DNA of 64,000 bases from Caldilineales bacterium. GTDB lineage: Bacteria; Chloroflexota; Anaerolineae; J102. Numbering within the stretch: the first letter of the stretch is position 1; every line of letters begins with the position of its first letter. The position numbers and the translations under genes are program-made. The notes below the pieces were generated by a model. The model ran no database searches. It was not told the DNA's origin and worked only from the letters and a program-made list of their open reading frames with translations. Location: contig JAIBAP010000021.1 in NCBI GenBank assembly GCA_019695115.1, positions 1-64,000 on the forward strand. The letters run 5' to 3'. Below, one piece after another: positions 51,952-60,359 of this stretch.

Positions 51952-53931
51952 TTAGAGGGTGGTCGCGCCGGTGATGCGCACGGCCAGCGAGGCGCCATCC
52001 AGGCGGTGGTGGCGCAGGGCTTCGGCGGGTGTGCCGCAGGCCGGGTAGCCCTCCACCGCCAGTTTGATCACCGGCCGGCTCGACTCACCGCCGGCCGCCA
52101 GCGCGCCGAGCAGACTATCGGCCAGTCCGCCCACCGGGGCATGGTCTTCGAGCACGAAGACGCGGGGGTAGGGGCCGATGGTCTCGGCCAGCCAGTCCGC
52201 ATCGACACGATTCAGCCAGGGCATGTCGATCACCTTCAGCCCGAAGCCCTGTTCGGCCAGTAGTTCGGCGGCGGTCAGGGCCTCGTGCAGCATCACCGGG
52301 CCATAGGCGAGGAGGACGGCGTCCCGGCCGGTGGTCAGGGCGACGCCGCGGCCGGGCGTGAGGCGATAGGCGGGGGGGAGGTCGATGTGGCGGGGCGAAG
52401 GGCCGATGGCCAGACGGATGGCGCAGTTCTCGCTCGCCTGGTTGACGCAATACTCGACCGCCATCGCCGTCTCGGCCGGGTTGCACGGCTGCAGGATGGT
52501 CAGGTTGGGCAGGGCCGCCAGCAGCGAGATGTCGCGCAGGCTCTGGTGCGACTTGCCGGGGCCGGCCGGGATCAGCCCGGCGTAGTGCAGGGCATAGATG
52601 ACCTTCGTTTTCTCGCTGGCGTTGTTGTAGATCTGCTCGTTGGCGCGCGAGGCCAGGAAGCTGGCGAAGGAATTGACCACCGGCAGCAGCCCCATCCTGG
52701 CCAGCCCGCCGGCCATGCTCACCATGTCCTGCTCGGCAATGCCGTTCTGGATGAAGCGGTCGGGGTAGGTCAGCTCGAACTCGCGCACACGGCAATCGGC
52801 GGCCAGGTCGGCATCCAACACCACCAGGTCGGGGCGCTCGGCCGCCAGCTTGACCAGGGCCTTGCCGTAGGCCTCGACCACATACTCGGCCGCCGCTTTG
52901 AGCGATTGGCCCGCCTCGGCGCCTTTGCTGATCGGCTCGCCCAGGGCATTGCGGGCCACCGGCGCCGCCGCTGCTTCGGCGGCGATGGTCTTGAGCGCGA
53001 CGGCGGGCAGGCCCAGGCTGCGCAGGAGATCATCGACGCGGGCGATGATCTCGGCGTGCCCGGCTGCAAACGAGGCGTCGTCGGGCGCGCCAGCGTGCCA
53101 GCGATAGTAGCCGCCGGCATCCTTCAGCGCCCGCGGGTGTTCCATGAACGAGACGCCCCGGCCCTTGATCGTGTCGGCGATCAGGGCGGTGGGGCGGTCT
53201 GTGATCTGGCGGAACTCGGCCAGGGCGGCGGCCATCTGGCTGAAGTCGTGGCCGTAGCAACGCCGCACCTGCCAGCCGAAATCGGCGAATTTGCGCTCGA
53301 TGTCGCCCAAATCGACGATTTCACGCACCTGTTTATCCGATTGCACCTTGTTGTGGTCGACGATCACCGTCAGGTTGCCGATGCCCTGGTGGACGGTGGA
53401 GTGCAGGGCCTCGTAGTTCTGGCCTTCCTGCAATTCACCGTCCCCCAGCATCACGAACACCCGCCCGCCGTGGCCGGCCATGCGCTTGGCCCAGGCCATG
53501 CCCCGGCCCTTGGAGATGCCCATGCCCAATGAGCCAGAGTTGGCCTCGATGCCTCTCACACCTACATCGGGGTGCCCATCCAGGCCGCCGAAGCGCCGTA
53601 ACTTGAGCAGTTTCTCTTCGGGCAGGACGCCGAGCGAAAAGAGCACAGCATACAAGCCGGGCACGTCGTGGCCTTTGGACGAGAAGTAGATGTCGCGATT
53701 GGGGTCGTCGTAGCCCAGGGCGATGGTGTTCATCTCCTGGTAATACAGCCAGACGACGATGTCCATGGCGCTGAAGCTGGAGCCGAGATGCCCGGAACCG
53801 GCTCGTTTGACGGCGGCGAGGGCGTTGGCCCGGCACATGTCGGCCAGCAGGGCCAGGCGCTGGTGCGGTTCCGCGACGGCCTGGTTGACGCGGGTGAATT
53901 CGGCTTGGGGGATGAGGTGGATGTCGGGCAC
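51952..53931 (-). CDS. Transketolase family protein (complete, single chain)
   Basis: A 659-residue ThDP enzyme. The N-terminal half has SGHLGSSFSAMDIVVWLYY, FSSKGHDVPGLYAVL and the ThDP site MLGDGELQEGQNYEALH followed by VDHNKVQSD. The pyrimidine-binding half has FIQNGIAEQDMVSMAGGLA, where the catalytic Glu is in AEQDM, and FASFLASRANEQIYNN. It matches the transketolase-like enzymes of surface-sugar loci more than the central-metabolism enzyme (shorter linker). It could make an unusual ketose or aldose for the nonulosonate module upstream; substrates are unknown. A heptamer array precedes its start. Confidence 0.88.
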   Translation of the reverse strand: MPDIHLIPQAEFTRVNQAVAEPHQRLALLADMCRANALAAVKRAGSGHLGSSFSAMDIVVWLYYQEMNTIALGYDDPNRDIYFSSKGHDVPGLYAVLFSLGVLPEEKLLKLRRFGGLDGHPDVGVRGIEANSGSLGMGISKGRGMAWAKRMAGHGGRVFVMLGDGELQEGQNYEALHSTVHQGIGNLTVIVDHNKVQSDKQVREIVDLGDIERKFADFGWQVRRCYGHDFSQMAAALAEFRQITDRPTALIADTIKGRGVSFMEHPRALKDAGGYYRWHAGAPDDASFAAGHAEIIARVDDLLRSLGLPAVALKTIAAEAAAAPVARNALGEPISKGAEAGQSLKAAAEYVVEAYGKALVKLAAERPDLVVLDADLAADCRVREFELTYPDRFIQNGIAEQDMVSMAGGLARMGLLPVVNSFASFLASRANEQIYNNASEKTKVIYALHYAGLIPAGPGKSHQSLRDISLLAALPNLTILQPCNPAETAMAVEYCVNQASENCAIRLAIGPSPRHIDLPPAYRLTPGRGVALTTGRDAVLLAYGPVMLHEALTAAELLAEQGFGLKVIDMPWLNRVDADWLAETIGPYPRVFVLEDHAPVGGLADSLLGALAAGGESSRPVIKLAVEGYPACGTPAEALRHHRLDGASLAVRITGATTL

Positions 53932-53934
53932 GGG

Positions 53935-53990
53935 GCAGTGGGCAGTGGTTAGTGGGCAGTGGTTAGTGGTTAGTGATTAGTGTTCGGGGG
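53935..53990. repeat. Heptanucleotide tandem repeat (CAGTGGT/TAGTGGT)
   Basis: Seven or eight units in the gap between the GDSL hydrolase stop and the transketolase start. Confidence 0.85.
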
Positions 53991-55439
53991 TTAGGGGCGG
54001 AGGAGGCGGGGCAGCCAGAGGTCGTGGCCGAGGATGAGGACGGTGGGGGTGGCCGTGGGGGTGACGGTGGCGGTCGGGGTCGAGGTCGGCGGCTCGGCGG
54101 GGGTTTCGGTGGGGGTGGGGGTCGGGGTGTCGGTTGGCTGCGGTGTATCGGTTGGCGTTGCCGTCGCGGTGGGGGTCGGGGTGTCGGTCGGCAGCGGCGT
54201 GGGGGTCGGGGTGTCGGTCGGCAGTGGCGTAGGGGTCAGCGTTGGCGTGGCCGTCGGCGTGGGGGTGGGGGTGGCGGTGGGGGACGGCGTGGGGGTGGGG
54301 GTGGCGGCCTGGAAGTGGAAGCGGTTTTCGTGCACTTCGGGCGCGGCCTGGCGCCAATAGACCTGGCCCGGCCCCAGAATTTGACCATCCTCCGTCCATG
54401 TCCCCGACACCGACAGCCCGGCCGGCGGCTCGGCGACTAGCAGGAAGTTGTCGCGGTAGTTGACTTCCGGCACGAAGAAGTTGAAGAAGCCGGCGGCGTC
54501 GGTGATGCGGGTGTCGAGCAAGGTTCCGGGCGGGGTCTGGCTATCGGTGTAGCCATACAGCCGCAGGGTGACGTTGCCAAGCGCCTGCGTGGTAACGCCA
54601 TCAGGCCCCAGGTAGGTGTTGCCGCGGAAGCGCCAGACGTTGCACAGGTTGTCGATGAAGGCCTTGAGCTGGGGATACATCGCATTGGCGATCTTGAGAT
54701 AGCCGGAGTCATTGGGGTGCAGACCATCACCGTCTGCCAGGTTGGTGGCTTTGTCGAAGAGCGGATAGATCTCGACGAAACGCACGCGGCTGCCCTTGCT
54801 ATTGGCAATACTCTTGACCAGCGGGTTGAACGCTTTGGCCAGATTGTCTTTGGCCTGCGCCTCGGCGGGCGTCTCGCCCCGTTTGGTGGTGTCGATGGGA
54901 GGGATCGAAGCCAGGACGATGTAGGTGTTGGGGTAGCCATTGAGGATGTGATCGACCAGGGTGTTCAATTGCCCGGCCATCACACTGGGGGTGATGAAGG
55001 AGTATTCCTGGTTGATCGTGGCCGTGCCCGCCATGAGCAGGATGATGTCGGGGGTGTTGCTGGTCATGGCATAGTTGGCGTAGGAATCAAGGTCCACGAT
55101 CCGAAAACCGCCAAGCCCCTCGTGCTTATAAGGGTCGGTGCCGTAGGTGCCTACAAAGTTGAATTGCACCCGCTCCGCCTGGGCGCGGTTCCAAACGAAG
55201 AAGCGGTAGCCGGGTCCCACGGCGCTGGTCGCGCCGCGAGTCACCGAGTCGCCGAACGGCATCACCCGCAACGGACAGGTCAGGGAGGGGGCCAGGGGTG
55301 CAGCCGGGGCCTGGGCCGGCTGGGGGCTGGGGCTGGCGGCGGGCAGCGCCGCCACCGTCGAAATCATAAGGCTGAGAACGACGAGCAAAACAGCAACGAC
55401 TGTCGTGTAGCGGCCGGCGCTAGTTGTCCAACGTTTCAT
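53991..55439 (-). CDS. Secreted SGNH/GDSL hydrolase with Cna-B-like domain and P/T-rich tail
   Basis: A 482-residue exported protein with signal peptide ([20 protein letters not shown]). The SGNH domain (about 55-265) has the nucleophile Ser in [12 protein letters not shown] and the Asp-His pair in [13 protein letters not shown]. Block III, normally GxND, reads [13 protein letters not shown], so the oxyanion Asn seems missing. A beta-sandwich resembling Cna-B/SdrD follows ([19 protein letters not shown]). The rest is a Thr/Pro repeat ([11 protein letters not shown]-type) ending in [12 protein letters not shown], like other locus proteins. It may deacetylate or esterify/hydrolyse the surface glycan; acyl-ester substrate is inferred from family. 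Confidence 0.85.
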   Translation of the reverse strand: MKRWTTSAGRYTTVVAVLLVVLSLMISTVAALPAASPSPQPAQAPAAPLAPSLTCPLRVMPFGDSVTRGATSAVGPGYRFFVWNRAQAERVQFNFVGTYGTDPYKHEGLGGFRIVDLDSYANYAMTSNTPDIILLMAGTATINQEYSFITPSVMAGQLNTLVDHILNGYPNTYIVLASIPPIDTTKRGETPAEAQAKDNLAKAFNPLVKSIANSKGSRVRFVEIYPLFDKATNLADGDGLHPNDSGYLKIANAMYPQLKAFIDNLCNVWRFRGNTYLGPDGVTTQALGNVTLRLYGYTDSQTPPGTLLDTRITDAAGFFNFFVPEVNYRDNFLLVAEPPAGLSVSGTWTEDGQILGPGQVYWRQAAPEVHENRFHFQAATPTPTPSPTATPTPTPTATPTLTPTPLPTDTPTPTPLPTDTPTPTATATPTDTPQPTDTPTPTPTETPAEPPTSTPTATVTPTATPTVLILGHDLWLPRLLRP

Positions 55440-55522
55440 GGTCTTGCAGAGCTCCTTTTTCGATCAGGGATGAAGGCAACAGAGTGCGATGGGAGACGAT
55501 TCCTCGATAGAGATACGACAAG

Positions 55523-56251
55523 CTATGAGATGGAAGGCAGCCGCGCCTGGCCGCGCTCGATCAGGTATTCGGCATACCACCAATCTTTTTCATCGTTGAT
55601 GTCCAGCCCCTCGAAGTTGGTGGTCAGAAAAGGCGTGACCGCGACCCCGGCAATCGTCCTTGTCTCCAACACAACCCGCGTCCAGGCGATTTCCAGGCTG
55701 GCGTTCTGGATGTAGATCTCGGGCAGGGCCTGGTAGGGTGTGCTGTGCCAGGGTTGCGCGGCCGGGCCAAAGGGGAGGAGGGGCAAGAGCCTTTCGCCAC
55801 GGATCACCCACATCTTGCCGGGGTGCTGTTTGCATTTCTCGACCGCCCGCAACGAGTCGGCGCCTTCGGCCTGCAGGAACTGTTCCCAGGCCCGACGGAT
55901 GGTCTCGGGCTGGCGGAAGGGGCTGGTGGGACGCAGGATGCTGAAGCCATCATAGTTGCGGCCGCCAGCCTGTAAGCGGCGCAATGTGTATTCCACCCAC
56001 TCGATGTCGGGCGAAAGCTCGCCTGCCATCTCGACCGGGCGCAGAAAAGGCGCTTCAGCCCCGTACCGCCGTCCGATCTCGGCGTACTCCTCGGCATCGG
56101 TGGAGAGGACGACATCGGCAAAAACGCCACTCTGTCGGGCAGCGGCGATGGTGTAGGCCAGCAAGGGATGTCCGGCCAGCGGACGTACATTCTTGCCGAT
56201 CACGCGTTTCGAGCCGGCGCGGGCAGGGATAAGGGCGATGCAGGTGGGCAT
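55523..56251 (-). CDS. neuA: CMP-nonulosonate cytidylyltransferase (NeuA/KdnC family)
   Basis: A 242-residue cytidylyltransferase: CIALIPARAGSKRVIGKNVR (nucleotide loop), LAGHPLLAYTIAAARQSG, VVLSTDAEEYAEIGRRYGAE and ILRPTSPFRQPETIRRAWEQ with LDINDEKDWWYAEYLIERG at the end. It activates a nonulosonic acid to its CMP form. I start at 56251 (MPTCIALIPARAG); the longer frame upstream is repeat-derived. With NeuB and the KdsC-like phosphatase it forms a nonulosonate module. An 83-bp gap (55440-55522) to the GDSL gene has nothing recognisable. Confidence 0.92.
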   Translation of the reverse strand: MPTCIALIPARAGSKRVIGKNVRPLAGHPLLAYTIAAARQSGVFADVVLSTDAEEYAEIGRRYGAEAPFLRPVEMAGELSPDIEWVEYTLRRLQAGGRNYDGFSILRPTSPFRQPETIRRAWEQFLQAEGADSLRAVEKCKQHPGKMWVIRGERLLPLLPFGPAAQPWHSTPYQALPEIYIQNASLEIAWTRVVLETRTIAGVAVTPFLTTNFEGLDINDEKDWWYAEYLIERGQARLPSIS

Positions 56252-56258
56252 GGGGGAT

Positions 56259-56288
56259 GCGTGTTCCGTGTTGCGTGTTCCGTGCTCA
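56259..56288. repeat. Heptanucleotide repeat (CGTGTTC/CGTGTTG)
   Basis: Four units of the CGTGTTG family immediately upstream of neuA; same family as 19024-19150. Confidence 0.8.
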
Positions 56289-56304
56289 GCCTTCATGGGG
56301 CAGC

Positions 56305-56364
56305 ACTCCCCGCGCTGTACCCAGCGCCCTCCCTACTCCCCGCGCTGTACCCAGCGCCCTCCCT
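56305..56364. repeat. Two tandem 30-bp units each holding a REP-like palindrome
   Basis: Two identical 30-bp units (56305-56334 and 56335-56364) each contain GCGCTG-TACC-CAGCGC. They lie between the SDR stop and the neuA start, where they may act as mRNA-stabilising or pausing hairpins. Confidence 0.85.
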
Positions 56365-57182
56365 CACCACGCCGTCCAGCCGCCGTCCAGGACGACATTG
56401 GCCCCGGTCATGTACGATGAAGCCTCGGAAGCCAGGAAAATGACGGCGCCGTTGTACTCGTCCTCGCGCGCCATCCGGCCCAGGGGGACGCGAGCGGTGT
56501 AGTTGCGCAGGAAGGTCTCGTCCTGGTGGTTGAAGACGCCGCCGAAGGTGAGGGTGTTGACTCGCACGCCCTTTTCGGCCCAATACGTGGCCAGGTAGCG
56601 GGTGAGATTGAGCAAGCCCGATTTCGAGACCGAGTAGGCCACCGGCTTGAAGAAGGGGGCGCCGCTCTGCGCTCGATAGGTGTAAAGGCGCTGGTCGGGC
56701 GAGACCAGGCCATAAATGGAGGAGATATTGATGATCGAGCCGCGCCCGGCTGCCGCCATCGCCCCGCCAAATACCTGGCAACACAGGACCACGCCCTTGA
56801 GGTTGACATCGAGCACACGGTCGAGCGAGGCGACGGGGTAGGTCTCGAAGGGGCCGTTTTCCTCGGCCGGGGCATTGGGCGGAGAATCGAGGCCGGCATT
56901 GTTCACCAGGATGTGGGGCGTCCCCCAGGCCGTCTCGATCTGCCTCAGCCCGGCCGCCAACGACGCCCGCTCGGTGACATCCACCTGGCAGAACAGCAGG
57001 TCGCCGGCCCCGGCGCGGTCGCCAAATCGGGCGGCGACGAAATCGGCGTCGGTGCGCACATCCAGCACGGCCACACGGGCGCCGCGCCCGGCCAGGGCCA
57101 GCGTGAATTGGCGGCCCAACTGCCCCAAGCCGCCGGTGACGACGGCGATTTTGCCTTCGAGACTGAAGAGGTCTGGACTCAT
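56364..57182 (-). CDS. Short-chain dehydrogenase/reductase (PtmA-like)
   Basis: A 272-residue classical SDR: cofactor-binding AVVTGGLGQLGRQFTLALAG, catalytic INISSIYGLVSPDQ (Ser) and YSVSKSGLLNLTRYLA (Tyr and Lys), HILVNNAGLDSPPNA, ending GANVVLDGGWTAW. In nonulosonate loci such SDRs (PtmA-like) oxidise or reduce a sugar precursor or the final acid. Position between neuA and the phosphatase gene supports such a role; reaction unknown. Heptamer arrays bound it on the upstream side. Confidence 0.9.
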   Translation of the reverse strand: MSPDLFSLEGKIAVVTGGLGQLGRQFTLALAGRGARVAVLDVRTDADFVAARFGDRAGAGDLLFCQVDVTERASLAAGLRQIETAWGTPHILVNNAGLDSPPNAPAEENGPFETYPVASLDRVLDVNLKGVVLCCQVFGGAMAAAGRGSIINISSIYGLVSPDQRLYTYRAQSGAPFFKPVAYSVSKSGLLNLTRYLATYWAEKGVRVNTLTFGGVFNHQDETFLRNYTARVPLGRMAREDEYNGAVIFLASEASSYMTGANVVLDGGWTAW

Positions 57183-57183
57183 G

Positions 57184-57240
57184 GTCAGTGGTCAGTGGTC
57201 AGTATTCAGTGGTCAGTATTCAGTGGTCGGTATTCAGTGG
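57184..57240. repeat. Heptanucleotide tandem repeat (CAGTGGT/CAGTATT)
   Basis: Seven to eight units; it provides the TGA stop (57234-57236) of the KdsC-like gene. Confidence 0.88.
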
Positions 57241-57782
57241 TTGGGGCTTGCCCTGAGCGTAGCCGAAGGGGTCGGGGTCGGTTCAGAAAGGCACAGGTTG
57301 AAGAGGTCGCAGATTTCGCGCACGGCGCCGTAACCGCCTGGGCGCTGCGTGCGGTGAGCGGCTGCCGCCAGGACATCGGGATGAGCATCGGCGACGACAA
57401 TAGGCAGGCCGGTCACGGCCAACACCGCCAGATCGTTGATGTCGTTGCCCACGAAGGCGGTCTGGTCGAGGCCGAGACCCCTCTCGCTGGCCAGACGAGC
57501 CAGGGCCTGGGCTTTGTCTTTGCAGTCGTGAATGCAGGCGATCCTCAGTTTGCGGCTGCGCTCGAGCACCACCGGGTTCGACTCGGACGAGATGATGACC
57601 GGTTCGATGCCCAGGGCCTCGAGTTTGCGCAGACCGATGCCATCTCCCCGCCAGCAACGCACCGCCTCGCGCCCATCCTCGAACACATAGACAGCGTTAT
57701 CGGTGAAGACGCCGTCGAAATCGAACGCTACCAGACGGACGCGGCGGATGCGGTCGGTCAGGGTGGGGGTTGGGGCCGGCAT
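57234..57782 (-). CDS. KdsC-like HAD phosphatase (nonulosonate/Kdo-phosphate phosphatase)
   Basis: A 182-residue C0-type HAD phosphatase. Motif I is VAFDFDGVFTDNAVYVFED (both Asp), motif II VIISSESNP, and motif III/IV the Lys region followed by FVGNDINDLAVL. KdsC and the KDN-9-phosphate phosphatase of Bacteroides are close relatives. Here it should dephosphorylate the product of the adjacent NeuB. The final ~20 residues (EPTPTPSATLRASPNH) and stop are translated from a GAGCGTAGCCGAAGGG-type repeat plus the heptamer array, so the native C-terminus was probably about 165 residues. Confidence 0.9.
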   Translation of the reverse strand: MPAPTPTLTDRIRRVRLVAFDFDGVFTDNAVYVFEDGREAVRCWRGDGIGLRKLEALGIEPVIISSESNPVVLERSRKLRIACIHDCKDKAQALARLASERGLGLDQTAFVGNDINDLAVLAVTGLPIVVADAHPDVLAAAAHRTQRPGGYGAVREICDLFNLCLSEPTPTPSATLRASPNH

Positions 57783-57786
57783 GGGG

Positions 57787-57846
57787 TCGGTAACCAGTAA
57801 CCAGTAACCAGTAACCAGTAACCAGTAGTCAGTAGTCAGTGCTCAG
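57787..57846. repeat. Heptanucleotide tandem repeat (CAGTAAC/CAGTAGT)
   Basis: Eight near-perfect units between the neuB stop and the KdsC-like start. Confidence 0.9.
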
Positions 57847-58901
57847 GGGCTGGGGTTGAGGTCGGCCCAGGTGATGGCCGCATCCGCTGCCAGGGGGTGC
57901 AAGGTGCGGCGGCCGAGGACGTCATCCAGATGGTAGGGTGGCAGCCCGCCGCTCGGCGACTTGATGGCCACATCGCCGGGGGCGAGGGTATGACCGGCGG
58001 GCAAGTCGTGGGCGGCAACAAGCGACTTGGACATCTTGCGCAGGGCCTCTTCTTCGGGCGGGAGCACATGTTTGATGCCATCGCCCAGGGCGGCGCGGGC
58101 GCGGTGCAGGTCGCGCGTCATCTTGCTCATCCCGATCGGCTCCAGCGACATGGCATGGTCCGAGCCTTTCCAGGTGTGGTTGAGCGTGAAGTGCTTTTCG
58201 ATCACTCGCGCCCCCAGCAGATAGGCCACCACCGCCATAGCGATGCCGTTGTAGTGGTCCGAGAGACCGATCACCAGTTCCGGATAGCGGTCGCGCAGAC
58301 TGGAGATGACCCGCAGGTTCATATCCTCGGCGGCGGCGGGATAGATGGCCGTGCACTGGAGGAGGCAAAGCTGGGGGTTGATGGGCATGATGGCATCGTA
58401 GGCGCGCTGGATGTCGTCCCACGTCCCGCCGCCGGTGCTGAGCAAGAGCGGTTTCTGGACACGGGCGGCATACTTCAGCAGCGGGATGTTCTTGAGGTCG
58501 CCGGAGGCCAGCTTGATGGCGGGAGCGTCGAGTTCGGCCAGGAAATCGACACTGGGCATGTCGAAGGCGGTGGAGAAGAAGGTGACGCCGATCTCCTGGG
58601 CGTATGCCTTCAGTTCCAGATATTCCGCCATGCCAAATTCCAGATATTCCCGGTGTTCGCCGTAGGTGCGACCAAAGCTGTTGCGATGCTCGTAAGGTTT
58701 GTTATAGGCCTCGCGGGTGAAAAGCGTGCGGTTGTCGCGTTTCTGCAGTTTGACGGCATCGGCGCCGCACTCTTTGGCCGCATGAAACAGCGCCTTGGCC
58801 TTTTCTACCTCACCCTGATGGTTGTGGCCGATTTCGGCGATGATGTAGCAGTTGCTATCATCATTGATCTCGAAGTTGTCGATGGTGAGACTGCGGTTCA
58901 T
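57843..58901 (-). CDS. neuB: Nonulosonic acid synthase (NeuB family, with SAF domain)
   Basis: A 352-residue PEP-condensing synthase: YIIAEIGHNHQGEVEKAKAL, DAVKLQKRDNRTLFTREAY, FFSTAFDMPSVDFLAEL, KLASGDLKNIPLL, LLSTGGGTWDDIQRA and IGLSDHYNGIAMAVVAYLLG. The C-terminal ~60 residues form the antifreeze-like SAF domain (LVAAHDLPAGHTLAPGDVAI). It condenses PEP with a six-carbon aldose or its phosphate to a nine-carbon acid. The phosphatase next to it suggests a phosphorylated product, as in KDN synthesis from mannose 6-phosphate; ManNAc cannot be excluded. A good match to the family length. Confidence 0.92.
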   Translation of the reverse strand: MNRSLTIDNFEINDDSNCYIIAEIGHNHQGEVEKAKALFHAAKECGADAVKLQKRDNRTLFTREAYNKPYEHRNSFGRTYGEHREYLEFGMAEYLELKAYAQEIGVTFFSTAFDMPSVDFLAELDAPAIKLASGDLKNIPLLKYAARVQKPLLLSTGGGTWDDIQRAYDAIMPINPQLCLLQCTAIYPAAAEDMNLRVISSLRDRYPELVIGLSDHYNGIAMAVVAYLLGARVIEKHFTLNHTWKGSDHAMSLEPIGMSKMTRDLHRARAALGDGIKHVLPPEEEALRKMSKSLVAAHDLPAGHTLAPGDVAIKSPSGGLPPYHLDDVLGRRTLHPLAADAAITWADLNPSP

Positions 58902-58930
58902 GGCTCCTTACCTCTGCAAGACGAATGGGA

Positions 58931-59491
58931 TCAGGACACTGAGTCAGTAAGCGATGCACGGGATGCGTCCTGGTCGAGCATGTGGACGCTGCCGATGATC
59001 TTGGCCGGCACGCCGCCGACGATGGAACCGGCCGGCACATCTTTGGTGACGACCGCGCCCGCCGCCACCAGACAGTTATCGCCAATGGTCACACCGCCCA
59101 AAACGATGGCGCCGGAGGCAATCCAGCAGCCCCTGCCGATGTGAATGTCATAGCCCGAATCGGGCACCTGGCGCGAGCGCGGCTGCTTGAGCTGGCCGTG
59201 CTCGAATTCGTGCCGGCCGGTGAGAAACATGCAGTAGAAGCTCAATACCGAATCATCGCCGATGGTGATGTGACCCGACCGGGTGTTGAAAAAGACATTG
59301 TTGGTGCATCCCACCCCTTTGCCCAAATGCAGCCGGTCGCGCGGGCCATGCACCACACAGCGCCCGATATTGATGAAGCCCAGGCTGCAAAGCGCATCGA
59401 TCACCCGCTCGCGCAGCCGCCGCCGGGTCTTGGGAATCAGCCGCTGCCAGCGTCGGACCCGGCTGCCCAGACTCTGCCCTAACCCGGCCAT
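58931..59491 (-). CDS. Hexapeptide-repeat acetyltransferase (WcaF/maltose acetyltransferase type)
   Basis: A 186-residue left-handed beta-helix acyltransferase: [40 protein letters not shown] (catalytic His expected in this region), [20 protein letters not shown] and [20 protein letters not shown]. These are typical O-acetyltransferases. Next to neuB it may O-acetylate the nonulosonic acid or another sugar. I start at ATG 59491, 3 nt after a GGGGGAG; a GTG at 59509 directly after the upstream stop is the alternative. Confidence 0.82.
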   Translation of the reverse strand: MAGLGQSLGSRVRRWQRLIPKTRRRLRERVIDALCSLGFINIGRCVVHGPRDRLHLGKGVGCTNNVFFNTRSGHITIGDDSVLSFYCMFLTGRHEFEHGQLKQPRSRQVPDSGYDIHIGRGCWIASGAIVLGGVTIGDNCLVAAGAVVTKDVPAGSIVGGVPAKIIGSVHMLDQDASRASLTDSVS

Positions 59492-59509
59492 CGGCTCCCC
59501 CGTGCACAC

Positions 59510-60349
59510 TCACATACCCAGAGCAGCACGAATCCTCCCCCCGATCGTCTGGCCCGCATAGGCGACCTGGCTTTGTGCGGGGCGCTTTCCCATCTGCTGG
59601 CGATGAAGCGCACAGGCATAATCATAGAGTTCGCTGTCAAGGGCGTTCTCTTCTCTGATCCGCATCAGGAGGCGCGGATCGATCTGCTTTTCGCCGCTGG
59701 AGGCATTGGCGACGGCATCGAAAGCGACATCCCTGAAAGCCATCGCCGTGGTCAGATAGCTGAGGTCAGCAGCAAAGGTCTCGGTCGTACCGATGAACCA
59801 CATCGCCTCCAACACCTTCTTCCCCGCTTCCAGATGCTCTCTGCTCAACTGGCGCTCGTGGAGCACTTCTTTGTGGCTCCAAAGCAGCAGCTGGCGCAAC
59901 TGCCCATTGCGGAGCCAGAGGCCGCTACTGTTGCGAAACCACTCCTCCAGCGACCAGTCTTGCTCGACGATCTCGTGATGCCAGGCGTTCGTCGAGTGGC
60001 TGCGCAAGTAGTTGTACAGAGAGACAATGCGCGCCCCCGGTTCGCGCAGGAAGACGATGTAGCGCACATCGCGCCCGGCCGCCTGTGGCAGTTCGTGGAT
60101 GCCATAGAAGGCCATGTGCCCGAACAGGCAGCGCGTGTCAGGCCCCAGCTTGGCGCCCAAATACTCGAGCACGCGCTCCTCCTCCCAACCGGGGTTGGCG
60201 CCGGCGTCGGCTTTGTCCAGACCCATCCTGCTGGTGTACATACGCACGAAGCCGCGCCCCCTCATGTTGTTCTGGAAGTGGCGCAAGAGCGTCTTGCCGG
60301 CCGTCTTGTAAAGATGCAAGACGACGTAGAGCGGCGGCTGTACTGGCAT
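59510..60349 (-). CDS. Sulfotransferase family 2-type protein
   Basis: A 279-residue protein with nucleotide loop VVLHLYKTAGKTLLRHF, acceptor-site FGHMAFYGIHELPQAAG and 3'-phosphate motif YIVFLREPGARIVSLYNYLR. The usual PKSGGTTL is varied (YKTAGKTL) and the 3'-motif Asp is Glu, but all expected core residues are present. It follows the propeller paralogue 2 by 10 bp and precedes the acetyltransferase, so it belongs to one transcript with them. Confidence 0.85.
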   Translation of the reverse strand: MPVQPPLYVVLHLYKTAGKTLLRHFQNNMRGRGFVRMYTSRMGLDKADAGANPGWEEERVLEYLGAKLGPDTRCLFGHMAFYGIHELPQAAGRDVRYIVFLREPGARIVSLYNYLRSHSTNAWHHEIVEQDWSLEEWFRNSSGLWLRNGQLRQLLLWSHKEVLHERQLSREHLEAGKKVLEAMWFIGTTETFAADLSYLTTAMAFRDVAFDAVANASSGEKQIDPRLLMRIREENALDSELYDYACALHRQQMGKRPAQSQVAYAGQTIGGRIRAALGM

Positions 60350-60359
60350 GTGGCGTCAG

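Noticed and set aside
11995-53931. WecB or the transketolase as housekeeping genes
   Set aside because: Both are embedded in overlapping or tightly spaced glycan operons, so a pathway role fits better, although this is not proof.
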